Assembly (NCBI GenBank): GCA_001939145.1
Contig: LSRX01000007.1
Coordinates: forward strand, 354,322 to 418,321
DNA from: Symbiodinium microadriaticum
Taxonomy: Eukaryota; Sar; Dinophyceae; Suessiales; Symbiodiniaceae
Length of the DNA stretch: 64,000 bases
Direction of reading: 5' to 3'
Numbering within the stretch: the first letter of the stretch is position 1; every line of letters begins with the position of its first letter. The notes beneath the pieces are model-generated. The model ran no database searches and had not been told where the DNA came from. It saw only the letters and a list, made by a program, of their open reading frames with translations. A program made the translations under genes and the position numbers. Positions 1-10,694 of this stretch are shown here, in pieces.

Positions 1-420
1 CAGGGTTCGAAAGTCGGAGAAAGGGCTTTGTTCCCACAGTTGGGCTTCAAGGATTCTGAAGCTGGTCCCTCTTTTCAAAAACTAGAGGCTCCTCTATTCC
101 ACCTTGCAGAAGCCCATGTAGCACGCTGAGTGGGGGCCACACCCCGACCCATGAAACAACAAACAAAAACACCTAAACTCTAAAGCTCCACTGTTTAAGA
201 TTTAGGGTGAAGCTATGCTCTTATCCTGTTCAGCTGGGAGGTCACCCTAGACCCCTGAACCCTAAGCTTCTAAACCCCAAGCCCGAAACCTTCCCCCAGA
301 CACCAACAATTAACTCCAGACCTTACGCCCGAACTCCGAAATCCCGAAATCCTAAACCCCAAACCCTTTCAGGAACTCGCAAGGGCTCGTCTAGGGGAAT
401 CCTTTAAACGTTAAAGGGTC

Positions 421-505
421 TCCAGCCTGGAGATGTGCAGCAGACCGTCGGCTTCCGCACCGATGTCTACGAAGGCGCCGAAATCCAAGATCGAGCGCAC
501 AGTGC
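421..505 (-). CDS. Exon: second part of an S1 RNA-binding domain
   Basis: The minus strand reads [20 protein letters not shown] followed by LLHISRLE. This is the classic S1 (OB-fold) core seen in ribosomal protein S1, PNPase and plastid EF-Ts-type proteins: G-V-x-S-I then FGAFVDIG then DGLLHIS. The exon starts after an AG at 506-507. It joins 694-751 in frame through a split glycine codon. The downstream donor is not certain; a stop follows within a few codons, so the exon must end near 421. Confidence 0.72.
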
Positions 506-2287
506 CTTGGCGAAACATCAGGGTTTAGGTCGGTTTAGAGGTTTTTTTGAAGGCCTTTTTCCACAGTAATCCGCTGAGAGCCCCTAAGGGTTTAGGGTTT
601 AGGGCTTAGGGCCTATAGGTCCTTAGGGTTTATGGCGGGTATAGATTGTCAAGGTTTAGGGGTTTAGGGTTCCGGGCACTTGAATCGGAGTGCCGGTGTA
701 TTTCGCTCCGATCTCCAGATCCTCCACAGGAATCGGCGGATACTTCATCTCCTGCATGCAGAGGCCGTTCTCTGTGCTTTAGACTTAGACATAGAAGACA
801 AAGTTTGCGATCTCGGGCAAAGCACTTATGTGCGTTTTGGGATAAACGGGCATGGGACATGGGATTTCGCGTGCGGTGCGGCTCAGTAGTGGAGCCGCGA
901 GTTGCAGGCTGGGAATGAGGTGCCGTTATGTTGCGTTGAGGGTTGTGGGGATTGCGGCTTCGGATTTGGGGTGTGGCTTGAGGATCTTGCCAACCTCCTT
1001 TGTGGCATGGGTTTGGGAAGTATCCAGGAGTAAAGTAAAGGTATTCTTTTGCACCCAGCCCAGCGACCACACCATCTCATAATTAAGGTCCATATCGCTA
1101 TCGTAGAGAACATTCAGCACACCCCCACACTGCTGCGCCCGGTCCTCTGAACTACAAAACTACAAGGGTCGATTGACAGAGGAACCCTTAATAAGGAATG
1201 GGAAACTCAGAGACTACGGAACCCCAATATTCCTCTAAATCCTAACGAGAAGAACCACCTCGAAAGGTGTCCTTAATCTTCTGAAGCCGCTCGTCGATAG
1301 CATGTATTTTGCAGATAATGGCGTTTCTGCCTCATCCAGGTCTCAGGGCATGGCCTCTTGTGAGTTCTGCACAAGCTGAGCTGCGAGTGTGAAGGAGCCC
1401 AGCGTCACTCTCCCTGCTGGTTTTTGGTTCATGGTCCTCTCATCTTGCTCGGTATCTCCTCGCTGCAGGTACCCGGCTCTTCTTTCGATACCTGCTTTGC
1501 TGATGGAAGTGCTGCTCTCCCTGGACATGACATTTCCACTCCCAAGCCTCAACTCTCATAGCCTGGCCCTCAAAAAAAGCACGCTGAACTCTTAAGCCCA
1601 ATTTCTTAACATGAGCCTCATTATCCCCAGAAGTCCAGCCGGAAGCATCCTGCAGTCTCGAATGTAAGCCCTGATTATGCTTTAGGGTTTAGGGTTGGGG
1701 GTTTGTGGAGTATGCTTTGAATGAATACAGAGTGTACTTTGCAGCAATATGGGAGCCCTAGCCGCTACACCCCACTAAACCAGAAGACCTCAACCCCTGC
1801 CTTAAACCCCGAACCTCTAAACCCCTTTCTGAGCAGGGCCTGCAGCGCAAACTCTTAAACACTTTCTTTGACCAAAAAGACTAACCCCTAGACCCAAAGC
1901 ACGAAAGCCCTTAAACTTAAACACCCAAACGCTTTTTTGCTAAACACTAAAAACGAAAAGCCTTAAACCTTATCTGTAGCCGAAAAGACCTACCTTTTTA
2001 GGGTTCCTTATGATGGTTTCTAAATACCGTTTCTAAAAAAAAAGGTAGGTCTTTTCGGTTAAAGGTAATCACTAAAAACCCTACACTCCTCCCTAACCCC
2101 TAAACCCCTAAACCCTAAACCCGTTAAACCCCTAAGCCCTAAACCCCTAAAGTCCCAGGGCGCTTTGAGGCTCCTTGGGCTGCACCTGGGACTCCTCTGG
2201 GCCACCATCGGGGTCGTCCCACTTCACCTGGCAATTACAATATATACACACATACGGTTTAGGGTCTGGGGCTTCAGGTTATATATG

Positions 2288-2319
<32 letters not shown>

Positions 2320-5300
2320 TGTATGTATGTATGTATGTATATATATATATATAGAGAGAGAGAGAGCGAGATAGAAAGGCTTCGGGGATATATATATATA
2401 TATATATACATACATATATATATATATATAGATAGACATACATACATATGTGTGTGTGGGTGTTTGCATCGAGCAGGAGAGCGAAAGTAAGTGTGTCTGT
2501 GTGTGTGTGTGCGGGTGCATACGTGTAGATGTGTGTATGCATCGATAAACCCAAAGTACACGGGCCCTGGGCCAGCTACGCACATATACATATATATATA
2601 TATACATACATACATATACATATCAGATCACATAATACTTGTGTTCTTGTTTTATGCATCTGAGTTCATCTGCTTCATTTTTCGGCCCCCTACAGACCAG
2701 AGGAGTCATCACGCGGCTACCCCTAAACCCGAAGCCCTAAGAAGGGCCCAGTCACGGTGAAGCTGCCGTCATCGTTCTTCTTGGCCTCGGGTCCCGGGGC
2801 TTTTGGGCTTCTAATTTGGGGTGAAGAAACATATGAAAAGGCTTGCGGCTCTCAGATTTGGGGAATTTAGCTTTTTAGGGCTCAGGGTTGAGGGTTTACG
2901 GCAAAAGGTACACAACAATAACTGTACACCCATCCAAGTTACTGAGAGCAAGACTTGACTGTTCTCAACATTTCTGAACTCCGGCCCCGGCCAGATCCTT
3001 ACACCACGGTTCAAGTTTGAGGGTTTAGGGTGCCTTACACAGGCTTGCTGCCTAAATGCAACTTCCGCCAGGTACCAGCCGCCGTCATCCTCAAACACCG
3101 CCTCGACTTTCTCGCCGACTTTGTAATCCTTTGGCGTTTTGGAGCTTGCCGTGGCCAAGAGTCTAGAACATTTCTTTAGGCTGTTGCTTATCGTTGCCTC
3201 CGGCATAGCTGCCATCGTCAATGGAAGCTTGAAAGGAACACATAGTGTCTTCGCAAGGGTGTTGCAGATACTAGGTCAGGTGCTCGGGTGCATGTTTCGC
3301 CATAGGTCCTGGTGTTCACCTGGCTTTATGATGGGAACAGGACCCTGAGAGGGAACCCCAAACCCCAAAATGGGAATAGGACCCTGAGAGGGAACAACTT
3401 GCAAGGTCTGCAAGGCACTGGTGCTTTCGGAGTTTCCGAAGCACCGGGTTTAGGGGTTTACGGTTTAGGGGCTTAGGGTTCAGGTTCAGGGCAGTCTGAC
3501 CAAACTTGATGTCTTTAGTGGCCACCTGCGAACATAGGTTCTGACGAACGAATCACAAGCTTTGGCAACCCAAGTTAGCATCATACGCCTACGGTGTTTT
3601 TAAAGGCTTACTCATAATCAGGCTCTTACTTCGAGAACTACTGTGATGGCAAACATGGCCAGAAACCAAAACTACAAAGCGAACGCCGTGTGCAAGTCTC
3701 AGTGAAGATGATGATCTTCTTGATGTTGTCGGCTGCGACGTCATGGCTCTCCTTGCATTGTTCCCCAGTATTATATTATCTTATCTTCCAAATATAATTT
3801 GATGGTACAGTATAGTTGAGCATCAAAAACCCAAAAGGGGTGGCGGGCTTGAGAACCTCTGACGGCCCCTCTTCGAAGTTTCCTAAGCGGGAACTGAGTT
3901 GGGTTTAGGGTGTAGGGCTTTGAGTATGCAACCACAGAGAAGACTCCAGCTTCTACAAGACGTACTCGGGCGCTTATTCTGGATGGCAAGTTCTTGTGGT
4001 GGGGACATAGACATCAACCCTAAACCCTGAAACACCAATGAAGGATTTGGGTTCAGAAAGTTCGGAGTAAGCGGATTAGCCTTTGTTTGGTAGGCGAACC
4101 CCTGGCTTCTGCGGCTTCGGGATGCTACAGGATGTAGGTGGTAGGGAACGCTGACCAAGGCAACCACAATACGGATGACACGGCGATAACCATCAGACTG
4201 AAGGAACAGGTCGCATGTGTAATTATGTTTATGTATGTATGTATGTATGTATGTATGTATGTATGTATTTATTTGTGTGTACATATATATATGCAAATAT
4301 ATATATATATATATATGTATGGATTAGCTTGCTTACTCGTTTGTATGTGTAAATATATATGCACATAAATGTATGTACTTGTGTATTTATATATATATAT
4401 ATAATTATGCACATGTATGTATGTATGTATGTATGTATGTATGTATGGCTTGAGGCACAACCTGTTCTTGCAAATCCAATTTAGTGATGCTGTGCATAGT
4501 TGCACCACGAATGAATGTGTACTCACGTCACATACCCCATAAATACGCGCCTTACCGTATTCACCATAGGTATATGTGTGGTTTTACAAGATCTGAAGTC
4601 ATGTGTATGAGTGTGCCTGAGGGGTATGTGCCTTCTTACAGCTGCCACCTTCCAACCCTAAACCCTAAACCCTAGACCCCTAAACCCTAAACCCTAATGC
4701 CAAGGGGCTGGGCCTCCCTCAGGGTCCTCCCACTTGACCTTGTAGGTGCCATCGTCGTTAACCTTTTCGACTGTGCCGGGATACCACTGCTCGTCATCCG
4801 GATACCTGCTGGGGCATTGCTTGGGCGATTTCTAGGGTTTCAGGTTTTTAGAGTTATAAGGGCCTGATACAGATACACTCCACAGCGAACGATGCTTCTC
4901 CTGTCTTTCAGTTTTGTAGACCCGAAATTGCCAAAAGGCAGTATACTTAATTTGTCATGACGTACCTCACCCCATGAAACTCCATATAACCCCGTAAGCA
5001 TGAAAGGGCACCCTGTTTCAAAAAAACAAATATATATATATATATATATAATCGTTGCTTTGAGGAGACCCAAAACAGCACATTAGAGCACAATGAGCTA
5101 CGTGTGGCGTTCACATCCCAATGTAGGGGTCTCAGGGCAAGAACGGTGCTTTTGTTGAGGGTGCTATGGTTTTTTTTGCCCTAGACATCCCTAAACCCTA
5201 AACCCTAAACCCCTAAAACCCAAAACCCAAAACCCTAAAACCCCTAAAACCCCTAAAACCCAAAACCCTAAAACCCAAAACCCTAAACCCTAAACCCACA

Positions 5301-5813
5301 ACCCTAAACCTTTAAAGGAAGTCGGAGAGTCTGAGGAGCAGGCCTTGAGGCCCTTACCCACGGGCCCCCAAGTAGTTCCTTTTTGGGATTGCTGCAAAGG
5401 ATCCCAAACACAGGCCACAAAAAGGAACTATACTTAGGGGTCTATGGGATTACCTTCTAGGATCCTAAACAGAGGCCACAAAAAGGGAACTACTTAGGGG
5501 CCTATGGGTATATCAGGGGCCTTTTTGGGATTACCTTATAGGATCCTAAATAGAGGCCACAAAAAGGAACTATACTTAGGGGTCTATACGGGTATATCAG
5601 GGGGTGTAGACAAGGGTGAAGGGTTGGGCCTGGACCCGGAAGCCCTAAGAATTGAAGGACGCACCTACAACGGCCTTCATGTTGGGATTTTTGCTACAAT
5701 TCGTTTTAGCGCGCTTAGGGTATCCCTTTTGAGATAGGGTGTGTTTATGGTATATGTTATGGCCAAGATGCATGGCGTTCACCTCGTCGCCCACGGCGAG
5801 CTTTGCCGAATCA
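421..5813 (-). CDS. Multi-exon RNA-binding protein gene, partial (two Tudor-like domains, then an S1 domain)
   Basis: I group ten minus-strand exons here. Read from high to low coordinates they encode a split Tudor-like domain (5765-5813 and 4701-4805), a helical exon (3701-3751), a second Tudor-like domain over three exons (3063-3162, 2756-2785, 2155-2227), two further coding-like exons (1259-1330, 1055-1132) and an S1 domain over two exons (694-751, 421-505). The Tudor repeats share a core of the type [19 protein letters not shown] followed by an acidic DP-GGP. Tudor-like folds usually bind methylated ligands or nucleic acid, and S1 folds bind RNA. Frame and splice phases fit for the second Tudor domain and for the S1 pair. 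That all ten exons belong to one gene is inference; the Tudor and S1 parts could be neighbouring genes on the same strand. The 3' end lies beyond the window start, and no start codon was identified. Confidence 0.5.
694..751 (-). CDS. Exon: N-terminal part of the S1 domain
   Basis: After the acceptor CATGCAG the minus strand reads [20 protein letters not shown], the usual lead-in to an S1 domain (acidic D-L-x-x-G-x-x-Y-x-G). Joining to the exon at 421-505 gives an uninterrupted [14 protein letters not shown]. Frame requires a GC 5' splice site at 692-693; the pentamer GCACT sits at both intron edges. GC donors are known in dinoflagellates. The intron in between (506-693) is full of CCCTAAA-like motifs. 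Confidence 0.68.
1055..1132 (-). CDS. Coding-like exon, function unknown
   Basis: Twenty-six codons lie between an AG acceptor (GCGCAG) and a GT donor, both in phase 0. The peptide contains [16 protein letters not shown]. Its composition is protein-like and free of the repeat motifs around it. It sits between the Tudor and S1 exons on the same strand, which suggests the same gene. No family recognised. Confidence 0.45.
1259..1330 (-). CDS. Coding-like exon, helical linker
   Basis: The minus strand between a GAG acceptor and a GGTGGTT donor reads [20 protein letters not shown] then TFR, a charged amphipathic helix. The length (72 nt) fits phase 1 to phase 1. It lies between the Tudor and S1 exons. 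No family recognised; weak alternative readings exist on the plus strand. Confidence 0.45.
1980..2058. repeat. Hairpin element with long inverted termini
   Basis: The first 20 bases (CCGAAAAGACCTACCTTTTT) return as an inverted copy at the other end, giving a 79-bp near-palindrome inside the intron between 2155 and 1330. Related GGTAGGTYTTTTCGG-type ends occur near 48860-48890, 46970-46990 and 23640-23730. Confidence 0.7.
2155..2227 (-). CDS. Exon: end of second Tudor-like domain
   Basis: After TTGCCAG the minus strand reads [20 protein letters not shown] then [15 protein letters not shown] is the same strand motif as [10 protein letters not shown] in the exon at 4701-4805, so these are two copies of one domain. 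Splicing to the micro-exon at 2756-2785 is in phase 0 and gives [16 protein letters not shown] without a gap. The intron that follows starts at once with repeated TTTAGGG-like motifs (2094-2154). A GA donor near 2154 is inferred. Confidence 0.7.
2281..2628. repeat. Compound microsatellite (ATGT)n, (AT)n, (GA)n, (GT)n
   Basis: Tandem ATGT units at 2287-2340 pass into AT and GAGA runs, then AT again at 2390-2430, GT near 2492-2512 and AT at 2590-2615. It lies inside the Tudor intron. ORFs of 63-127 codons here are low-complexity artefacts. Confidence 0.9.
2756..2785 (-). CDS. Thirty-nucleotide micro-exon of the second Tudor-like domain
   Basis: Ten codons, [10 protein letters not shown], sit between CCGAG and GTGACT. 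They match the KVNDDGTYK segment of the first Tudor copy and join in phase 0 to both neighbours. The exon is invisible as an ORF and was found only from domain alignment. The downstream intron (2228-2755) begins GTGA and is followed, after its AG, by GTGA again. Confidence 0.68.
3063..3162 (-). CDS. Exon: start of second Tudor-like domain
   Basis: The minus strand reads [20 protein letters not shown] then WYLAE, a typical Tudor/agenet start (V-G-x-x-V-x-A then GxWY). It ends at GAA before a GT donor in phase 0 and continues into the micro-exon [10 protein letters not shown]. The 5' border is chosen at a TTCTAG acceptor; another AG slightly downstream is possible. Together the three exons give a complete domain of about 60 residues. 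Confidence 0.68.
3701..3751 (-). CDS. Coding-like exon between the two Tudor domains
   Basis: The minus strand between ATGCAAG and a possible GA donor reads [17 protein letters not shown], 17 codons in a protein-like composition. It lies on the same strand between the two Tudor domains, so it may be a linker. No family recognised. The donor is not certain. Confidence 0.42.
4226..4447. repeat. Microsatellites (ATGT)n and (AT)n
   Basis: Two (ATGT)n tracts (4226-4267 and 4413-4446) flank AT-rich runs. Non-coding; they lie in the intron between the two Tudor domains. Confidence 0.88.
4701..4805 (-). CDS. Exon: core of first Tudor-like domain
   Basis: After CCCAGCAG the minus strand reads [20 protein letters not shown] then [26 protein letters not shown] and KWEDPEGGP are hallmark strands of Tudor-like domains of the SMN/SGF29/agenet type. 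The next intron begins directly with GCATTAGGG and a run of TTTAGGG-like motifs (4656-4700), implying a GC donor. Confidence 0.72.
5187..5312. repeat. Interstitial telomere-like array, CCCTAAA/CCCCTAAA type
   Basis: About 125 bp of CCCTAAA, CCCCTAAA and CCCAAAA variants. It sits in the long intron between the exons at 5765 and 4805. The repeats are degenerate, unlike a real chromosome end. Confidence 0.85.
5363..5600. repeat. Three tandem copies of the GGAACTACTTAGGGG hairpin family
   Basis: The motif AAAAAGGAACTA followed by ACTTAGGGG and TCTATGGG occurs three times in 240 bp, each with a GGATCC(T/C)AAA core and GAGGCCACAAAAAGG. These are partial copies of the element seen complete at 26103-26193 and 58931-59027, arranged head to tail. 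Confidence 0.75.
5765..5813 (-). CDS. Exon: first strand of the first Tudor-like domain
   Basis: After GTGAGAG the minus strand reads [16 protein letters not shown], matching the V-G-D-x-V-x-A opening of the second copy ([11 protein letters not shown]). The junction to the exon at 4805 could not be resolved to one phase, so a small exon may be missing between them. Upstream exons of the gene, if any, were not recognised. Confidence 0.5.
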
Positions 5814-6526
5814 CTCTCACCTCGTCAGGGGGAGAGGGATCGGCGCGGTTCGAAACAGAGTCCAGATTGGGGGTCACCCTACATCAAAGGATTGATAAGT
5901 ATGTGTTCACAGGAAGTGCGCGAACTCACGATCAACACAAGCCATTGATGAACCCACGTACTTTCATGCTTCGGCTTCGAAGAGTCTGGGAGACTCCACC
6001 TTTCCAAACAGTCCATCGTGTTTGGCTGTCCGCCGAGTACCGAATAAAACAAACTTAAACCCGAACCCTGAACATGCTAGACCCCGGGCACTTCCAAAGT
6101 CAGCGGTAGGCCTGCTTGAAGCTGTATGGGTAGTATACTGAGGTATGCCTATGATGTGTTGTGGCACCCACCACGTTGGCCTTCGGATAGGGGTGACCAG
6201 GTAGGGGTGGTTTTACGTCCAGGCTGACCCTGGATGGTCAATGACGTATGGCTATGAGAACCTTGGATAGTATTAGAGCCAAACTTAACTTTTTAGACCC
6301 TACATGACCCACTACAGGAAGAGGTAAACCAATAAGTTAATGTCCAAAGCTCCTGCCTAACTTCCACAAGTAAATTAGTAAACATACCTTTCCGGGTGTT
6401 CGCGAACCCCGAACCTAAAATTCTAAACCCCGTGACTCGGCTTAGGTGCCCTAAACCCCTCAACGGTAACTCCAAGCCTAAACAACAGCCCCTCGAATCC
6501 TCAGCCCAAAAACCCTCTTCACGTAC
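5814..6526. other. No supported gene
   Basis: Mixed unique sequence with a few telomere-like motifs (6410-6470). ORFs up to 105 codons on the plus strand overlap the Tudor exon on the minus strand and look like shadows. Nothing recognised. Confidence 0.5.
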
Positions 6527-6595
6527 CTCCACGCGCATGGAGCCGAACATCCCGCAGAGCAGTGGGTTGGCGCAAAGGTCGGGACGAAGGTGCAG
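6527..6595 (-). CDS. Coding-like exon, function unknown
   Basis: Twenty-three codons lie between TGCCAG and a strong GTACGT donor, phase 0 at both ends. The peptide includes LHLRPDLCANPLLCGMFGSM, which looks like real protein. No family recognised. It lies upstream of the Tudor exons on the same strand and could be part of the same gene. Confidence 0.5.
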
Positions 6596-8640
6596 CTGGC
6601 AGCACGAAAGAGGGAGCGTACCTCGGCTGTGTCTTGAAGGGCTCTCGGGAACCTAGCGTACGATGTTGTTGTGAACGCCTTTTTATCCGACTGCAGGCGC
6701 ACCCGGAATTTTGGTGCGTAGGGATTTAGGGTTTAGGGCTTGGGGTCTAGGATGTTTTGGATTTGGAGGACCATCAGAGGAGGGCTTCGAGGTCCATGAT
6801 TTAAATCGGGTCTGGGGGTTCAGAGTTTAGACTTCTGATTGAGGCCTCGCGGGTCTTGCGCTGTTTTCAACTGTCGGTCGACCATCGGGCCTCTCGGGCT
6901 TAGGGCTTACCTTAACTCCCAATGAGCCTGCCGCTTTAAGGACCGATGTAAAGTAATCATAGTACGGAGCCCCAAAAACAGTAGGTTCAATCGGGCTAAG
7001 CTAGGGGAGGCTCTGGGCTCGGAGGATCCGTCTGTAGAGGGAGTTCCTAAGCTACGGTACATGTGGGCAGTTACCTAGAATGGCTAGTCATCACATGATC
7101 GAGTTGGGCACAGCCTGATGTGGAGTACCGGCTGGCGGTCTCATTCTGCTAGAGTCCTTTGGGCCGGACCAGGGTAGATCGCCAACCTGTAACCCATCAG
7201 CTACTACGGACAAAAGGGAACCTTGCCAGATCCATGCCAAGCTGCAGGTATGCCACAAGTGCCAAAAGCAAAACTAGCGGGTTCCTGGAGAGGCCGTCTT
7301 GTTCAGGAGTTTAGGATTTCAGAGTTTAGGCTGTTGCTCAACCGCTTTTAAGGTACGGTTATAGAATGTTCACGGTAATGAAAGGTTCAGTAACGGCTCC
7401 TGACGGTGCCAATTTCGCACAGCGCGTGAAAACTCTACCGGCACTGTAGAGGACTCACGTCGACAATCGAGAGGTTACAACCTAAAATTGTCGTACTCTG
7501 AAGCCCCCCGAAAACCAGGTACACAAATTGTTATTTGCATATGGATCGCAAACCCTACAAGCGCTAAGCCTGAACGCGTAGAACCTTTAATTGGGTGAGA
7601 AACCACAAAAAAAAACAAACAGCACAGCATGGAAGCTTGCACCCTGCAGGAAACAGCCTCGTCGTTCGTGCTGATCTACGGGCTGCCTCGGCTCTGTACA
7701 TCGATTCAGGACGCAGGATATGCTGTAGGTAAGTTGATGTAAACAATGTGGCTCTGTTCGGGGCGTGGATCTCAAGGCACCACCTCTCGTGTGAAGCCTT
7801 TGGAAACCCGACGATATGCGGAGGTTTTATATTGTTTTCATGATGCGCCGGGATGCGCTTGGCATTCTCCGGTTTCTCGGTGCAGGGCAAACCGAATTTA
7901 GGCCACCCACACCCGGTAAATATCCACAGCGGCTGTGCTCTTCCCCAAAACCATAACTAGTTAGTTTTCGAATCAACTTCCAATCTAGCTCCTGATTCAG
8001 GCCACCCCTTCAAGTTGTTTTTCACAACCTAAGCCCCCAACCTGACCTCTTACCCTAAACTCAACAGTCTCAACAGTCCTCAACCTCAGCCGCACACCCC
8101 CCAAACCCCAGAACCTAAACTCTACAAATGTCACACCTAAACCTTGCAGAGTCTTGTATAGCCCTAAACCCAAAGGATGCAAGAGCCAAGAAGCTGAGAC
8201 AGCCATGGCCGTGGCGAGACGAAAGCACGATAAGGGTGGACCAAGAAGGGCAAAACTGCTGGCTGCGGTCGTGGCTAAAGTTCTATGGTTGTTCTGGGGC
8301 CTTAAACTCGCCGTAACTAGAGTTTGGGGATTACCTGAGCCCTACAAGACTTACCTTTCTAGTGATCAAGACAGCGAAAAAATCTAAGGAACCATTGGAG
8401 CTGTGTGGCCCACGGAAGTTTAAGGTCGAGGTATTGGGGTTTTAGGGGTTTAGGAAACCCGAAGCCCTACGGCTGAAAGCAGCTTAGGGTTTCTTTGTCA
8501 CTCGCCCGAGTGCTCGCTCTCGACTATGTCAGGCGAGCTTTTGGTTTGGTCTTGTCGAATCCGGTTGCCGGATAAGATTTGAGCATGTTGGTTTCACCAC
8601 TGTTTTGTCGCGCGACATCCTGTCTGTAGGGTGCAGGGGG
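6596..8640. other. Mostly unassigned, telomere-motif-poor
   Basis: Unique sequence with a few TTTAGGG motifs. A plus-strand stretch near 8190-8290 (containing AETAMAVARRKHDKGGPRRA) and an ORF at 7564-7890 on the minus strand are possible exons, but no domain or clear splice pair supports them. Confidence 0.4.
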
Positions 8641-8659
8641 GCAGCAAGCCATGAGGGAG

Positions 8660-8781
8660 GGTGGTGGTGGCGGCGGCGGCGGCGGGGGTGGTGGGCGTAG
8701 TAGTCGTAGTAGTCGTAGTAGTAGTAGTAGTAGTAGTAGTAGCATCAGCAGCAGGAGTAGTAGTAGTCGTCGTCGTCGCAA

Positions 8782-8820
<39 letters not shown>

Positions 8821-8990
8821 CAGCACTACCATTGTTTAGGATTAGACAGTACTAGTACCAGCACAAACATTGCTGTTCGTATTGGGATTAGCAGTATAGC
8901 AGTAGTGGTGGTAGTAGTAGTAGTCGTCGTCGTAGTAGTAGCACCAGAAAGAATAGAGTAGTAGCAGCAGCAGCTGCTGCTGCTGCAGTA
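8660..8990. repeat. (GGC)n, (TAG)n and (CAG/CTG)n trinucleotide tract
   Basis: GGC units near 8665-8690 are followed by TAG units over 8697-8822 with TCG interruptions, a second TAG/TCG run at 8905-8945 and a CAGCAGCTGCTGCTG palindrome near 8965-8985. Long ORFs of serine, valine or leucine here are artefacts of the trinucleotide period. Confidence 0.92.
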
Positions 8991-10019
8991 GCATGGAGTT
9001 GGTTTGCACTGTCGTTACGAATTGCCTTAGCCTTAAGCTATTCCTTTAATTAGTGTTAGTATTTTTGCCCAAAGCAACTTTCCTGGGCCTCCAAGAGGTC
9101 AGCCGGGGCTCCGAGGCTTTCGAGATGGGCAGACACGAGGTCCTAGGGTTGGGTTTGTGGGGTGTGAGTTTCTACAGCAGTTCTTGTTGTGGCTTCTGTA
9201 GAGTGCGAAAAAAGGTGCAGCGTCGCCCTCCCCACCCTCTAAGGGTCTATGAGGTTCTAGAAGGGCTTTATGAGGGTTCTATCAGGGTTCTATGAAGGCC
9301 TTTCAGGAGGGTACTACACATGCTTTGGGTCCCTTCTTCAGCAAGGTTTTGGCTTCGCGAGGGTTCTGCCAAAAGAACTGATGCCGGGTTGTAAAACATA
9401 TACCCTAAACCCTAAACCCTAAACCGTATAGGGTACCTTAGAGCTCTGTAAAAAAGGATCCCACTATCTAGAGTCTGCGTTGGGTTCTCTAAGGCCCTGA
9501 AAATCCAAGGGCTCCATCCGAACCTGAATCTTAAGCCCTACCCAGTCTCCATCGTAGCTCCTCTTTCTGGCATAGCCAACTCTATATTTCGGATGGATCC
9601 CGGAAGGTAACCCGAAAGGAAGACTGTAGGCAAGTCCCATCCGCTCAAATACCATGCAAGATCAGGCTGAACCCTAGACCCTAAACCCCAAACCCCCAAA
9701 CCCCAAAACCCCAAACCCTAAACCCTACTAAAAAGGGACCTTAAGAAGTGGAATGGTGTTTCTGTACTGTAGGTTTCTTTCCAGGCTTCTGAAAACATTC
9801 CGATTCTATAAGACGTACAGGTGCTGTGGGAATTGGAATAGGGTCTGGGTTTTTGCATCATAAGTGCTACTAATTGTTCAGGCTTCCATGCTGCATGAGG
9901 GGCTTGTGGTTTGGCTTTTTGGGGTGTGGCATTTCAGGGATTGGGCTTCGGGGTGCAGGGGAGACGGAAACTTGAACCCTCAGCCCTGAACGTGAAGCAC
10001 GGGCTCGGTCAAGGGGCAT
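8991..10019. other. Unique sequence with telomere-like blocks
   Basis: CCCTAAA blocks occur at 9401-9425 and 9670-9728. Between them (about 9536-9642) lies an imperfect inverted pair CCCAGTCTCCATCGTAG ... GAAGACTGTAGG, a degenerate relative of the hairpin at 37612-37722. No gene supported. Confidence 0.5.
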
Positions 10020-10089
10020 TGGCTTTGCGGCAGAGGTCGGGATTCCATCCGGAGACGCCCTCCTTTTGCTCCAGGACCATTGGCAATCC
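10020..10089 (-). CDS. Coding-like exon, function unknown
   Basis: After CCGCAG the minus strand reads GLPMVLEQKEGVSGWNPDLC then RKA. It has the look of a real exon and is followed by a possible GC donor before a stop. No family recognised. The 3' border is approximate. Confidence 0.42.
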
Positions 10090-10694
10090 CTGCGGTTTCG
10101 GCTCACAGGATTTCATATGACTGAAGTAACCATGAAAATAACCCTTAAGGCAACACTTATAGTAAGCCTTATAGTAACCATGATAGCACAACCCTTCAAG
10201 TATAGCTGTTGTAGTTTCAGGGTTTAAAGGCTTAACGGGTTTTTTGGGTTTGGGGTTCAGGGATTTGCATAGGGCTTACGTCTAGGGCCAGGCAGGAACC
10301 CTGTGGGAGCTTCCTTACGTACCCCTGAAGGCCTAAACCGTTAAACCCAGAACTTTCCGTGACCTGGCAGTTCTCCATCTTCCCGGCAACAGCTGCGACG
10401 GCCGCTGCTCTCCCATGGCGGGTGCTAGGGCTTCGTAACAGGGCTTGGTGCTTAGGGATAGGGTTATATTGAGTCTTTCAGGGCCTCGAAAGGGTTGACA
10501 GGGTGTCATAGGGTTTGGAGTGAAGCTTACGGTTCAGGTTCTTCAAATTTCAATCTGTGGCCGTTGGCGTGTATCTAGGCTGTAGTGCGTGGGGTTGAGG
10601 ATAGTGTTACTCCAAAGAGCAATCGATAACAGTCGCGTTCACCTTAGGGTTTAGTTTAGGGTTTTCGGGTTGGGCTTTGGGGTGCTGTAACAAG

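Noticed and set aside
8524-8855. Poly-Leu, poly-Ser and poly-Val ORFs
   Set aside because: Trinucleotide (TAG)n/(GGC)n tract; no protein evidence.
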